Source: an uncultured Acidobacteriota bacterium
Lineage (GTDB): Bacteria; Acidobacteriota; Terriglobia; Bryobacterales; Bryobacteraceae
DNA: 9,140 nucleotides
Direction: 5' to 3'
Assembly: GCA_937952345.1 (NCBI GenBank)
Contig: CALFYN010000674.1
Span: forward strand, 1 to 9,140
Positions 7,756 through 9,140 of this stretch are shown one piece after another. Position 1 is the first letter of the stretch. Each line of letters begins with the position of its first letter. The notes beneath the pieces are model-generated. The model worked only from the letters and a program-made list of their open reading frames with translations, made no database searches and was not told the DNA's origin. A program made the position numbers and the translations under genes.

Positions 7756-9140
7756 ATGCGACTCACGATTACGCTCATCCTGATGCCACTGGCCCTTTGC
7801 GGGCAGCGCTTCTACCCCGACGATCCGCTGGAGTTCGAGCCAAAGCCACGCAACGTTCCCATGGCCGCCAATCGCAAGCTGAGCGATTACTACGATCTGT
7901 TTTCCAATCAGTTTGGCCGCCCCGGCGAGCGTAATTCCGAACTCGGCGAGCCGACCAAAGCGAAAGGCATCAGCACACTCGGCGACCCCATGCAGGGCGC
8001 GTGGTGGATGAAGCGCCACTACTTCCAGCGGATGAGCATCGAGCAACTCCAGTTGGGAGCCGGCGGAAAAACGCCGCCGTCGCCGGGAAAGTGGACCATC
8101 ATCTCCGCCAAGAACGAAGGCATCACCCCCGGCTTCACCGTCATCGACGCCAACAAGCGGATGTTCTTCGTGAAGTTCGATCCCAAGTCGAACCCCGAGA
8201 TGGCCTCCGCCGCCGACGCGGTCACCGGCCGGCTGTTCCACGCCATGGGCTACCACGTGCCCGACAACTACATCGTCTACTTTCAGCCGGATCAACTGGA
8301 GATTGGCAAGGACGTCAACATCACGGGGACGCTCGGCAAGAAGCGCCCGATGGTTTGGGCCGATGTCGAAGAGATATTGCGCAAAGTGCCGAAGACGGCC
8401 GAAGGCAAGTATCGCGCCACCGCATCGCTCGCATTGCCCGGAAAGCCCATCGGGCCGCCCCGCTATTTCGGAACGCGCGCCGACGATCCGAACGATGTCG
8501 TCCCCCATGAGCATCGCCGCGATTACCGCGGGTTGCACGTCATTGACGCATGGCTCGACCACGACGATTCGAGGGCCATCAACAACATCGATATCCTCGT
8601 CAAGGAAGGCGGTATCCAATACATCCGCCACTACCAGCTCGACTTCGGTTCCACGCTCGGCAGCGCCACGGCGAAAGCCAACAGCGCGCGCTCCGGAACC
8701 TATTTCTTCTCCTGGAAGGAATCGGCGGCGCAGTTGTTTTCCCTCGGCCTCTATGTCCCCTACTGGGCCAAGGCCGACTATCCGAATTTTCCCAGCATCG
8801 GCAAGTTCGAATACCAGGTCTTCGATCCTGAACGCTGGGTGCCCGAATATCCCAACGTCGCCTTTCTCAACCGCCTTCCCGACGATGAATTCTGGGGCGC
8901 AAAGCTTGTCACCGCCTTCACCGACGACGAACTGAAGGCCATCGTTGCCAAAGCGGAACTGAGCGATGCCAAAGCCGCCGAATGGTTGTGGAAATGCCTC
9001 GTCGAGCGCCGCAACAAGATCGGGCGAGCCTACTTCACCAAGGTGCTCCCGTTTGATCAATTCCGCATCGAAGCGGGCGAGCTTCGCTGGACCGATCTGC
9101 CCGCCAAGTTGGGCTATTGGGGCGAGACGCCGGTCGACGT
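7756..9140 (+). CDS. Exported protein with kinase-like residue pattern, C-terminus outside window
   Basis: The frame is open from ATG 7756 to the window edge (461 residues plus two bases). Residues 1-16 form a hydrophobic export signal (MRLTITLILMPLALCGQ); Cys15 is not in a good lipobox because Leu precedes it. No family is recognised with certainty. The middle of the protein has the ordered marks of an atypical kinase fold: MFFVKFDP (Lys140), PEMASAADAV (Glu148) and a helix ending GYHVPDN. These are followed by a DHDDSRAINNIDIL segment (Asp271 and Asn276 spaced like the D-x4-N of HipA and PI3/4-kinases) and YQLDFGSTLGS (Asp296-Phe-Gly). The rest is Trp/Tyr-rich. The gene follows the Omp85-like barrel by 11 bases, so they probably work together in the envelope. 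A kinase role is inference. An uncharacterised exported protein without activity is the alternative. Confidence 0.8.
   Translation, partial: MRLTITLILMPLALCGQRFYPDDPLEFEPKPRNVPMAANRKLSDYYDLFSNQFGRPGERNSELGEPTKAKGISTLGDPMQGAWWMKRHYFQRMSIEQLQLGAGGKTPPSPGKWTIISAKNEGITPGFTVIDANKRMFFVKFDPKSNPEMASAADAVTGRLFHAMGYHVPDNYIVYFQPDQLEIGKDVNITGTLGKKRPMVWADVEEILRKVPKTAEGKYRATASLALPGKPIGPPRYFGTRADDPNDVVPHEHRRDYRGLHVIDAWLDHDDSRAINNIDILVKEGGIQYIRHYQLDFGSTLGSATAKANSARSGTYFFSWKESAAQLFSLGLYVPYWAKADYPNFPSIGKFEYQVFDPERWVPEYPNVAFLNRLPDDEFWGAKLVTAFTDDELKAIVAKAELSDAKAAEWLWKCLVERRNKIGRAYFTKVLPFDQFRIEAGELRWTDLPAKLGYWGETPVD

Noticed and set aside
7798..7800. Lipoprotein Cys15 in the exported kinase-like protein
   Set aside because: The preceding residues (Leu-Ala-Leu) lack the small residue normally found at the -1 position of a lipobox, so an ordinary signal peptide is as likely.
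7474..9060. A 528-codon open frame on the minus strand
   Set aside because: It is antisense to the barrel gene end and the exported protein gene. The plus-strand frame has a consensus ribosome site, a signal peptide and domain-like motifs, whereas the antisense product is low-complexity and Gly/Val/Arg-rich.

Overview
This G+C-rich, densely coding window has the style of a soil-type member of the Acidobacteriota (Bryobacter/Solibacter-like). The placement is an inference from gene content: a GMC oxidoreductase beside a Tat-type Gfo/Idh/MocA oxidoreductase, a TPR protein, amtB followed by a PII gene, and poorly known exported proteins. No rRNA, tRNA, CRISPR array, insertion sequence or transfer boundary was seen.

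Layout. Positions 3-983 (+) hold the C-terminal 326 residues of a GMC-family flavin oxidoreductase whose N-terminus lies outside the window. It converges on a four-gene minus-strand block, transcribed from about 4594 down to 980. In order of transcription these are an integral membrane hydrolase of the alkaline ceramidase (CREST) type, a TPR protein, a small conserved-looking hypothetical protein and a Gfo/Idh/MocA oxidoreductase with a twin-arginine leader. Gaps of 63, 30 and 18 bases suggest co-transcription. The two convergent genes share a palindromic TTAA as both of their stop codons.

A 106-base divergent intergenic region (4595-4700) separates this block from a plus-strand set. amtB (ammonium channel) and a PII signalling gene (glnK/glnB type) lie 4 bases apart and form a nitrogen uptake and sensing module. 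After a 76-base gap comes a short Omp85/BamA-like outer membrane beta-barrel protein with no room for POTRA domains. It is followed 11 bases later, behind a strong Shine-Dalgarno site, by a long exported protein that runs off the right edge. That last protein has a residue pattern resembling atypical kinases of the HipA/PI3-4K/Fam20 kind: a beta-strand Lys, a Glu, a D-x4-N motif and a DFG. It is the most interesting candidate in the window.

Functional picture. The left end suggests cell-envelope or periplasmic oxidation of sugars or polyols. The middle suggests lipid or ceramide-type amide hydrolysis of unknown substrate. The centre-right is nitrogen acquisition under PII control, and the right end is an envelope module pairing a minimal Omp85 barrel with a putative secreted kinase-like protein. 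Several very long antisense open frames overlap these genes and are treated as artefacts of G+C-rich coding.
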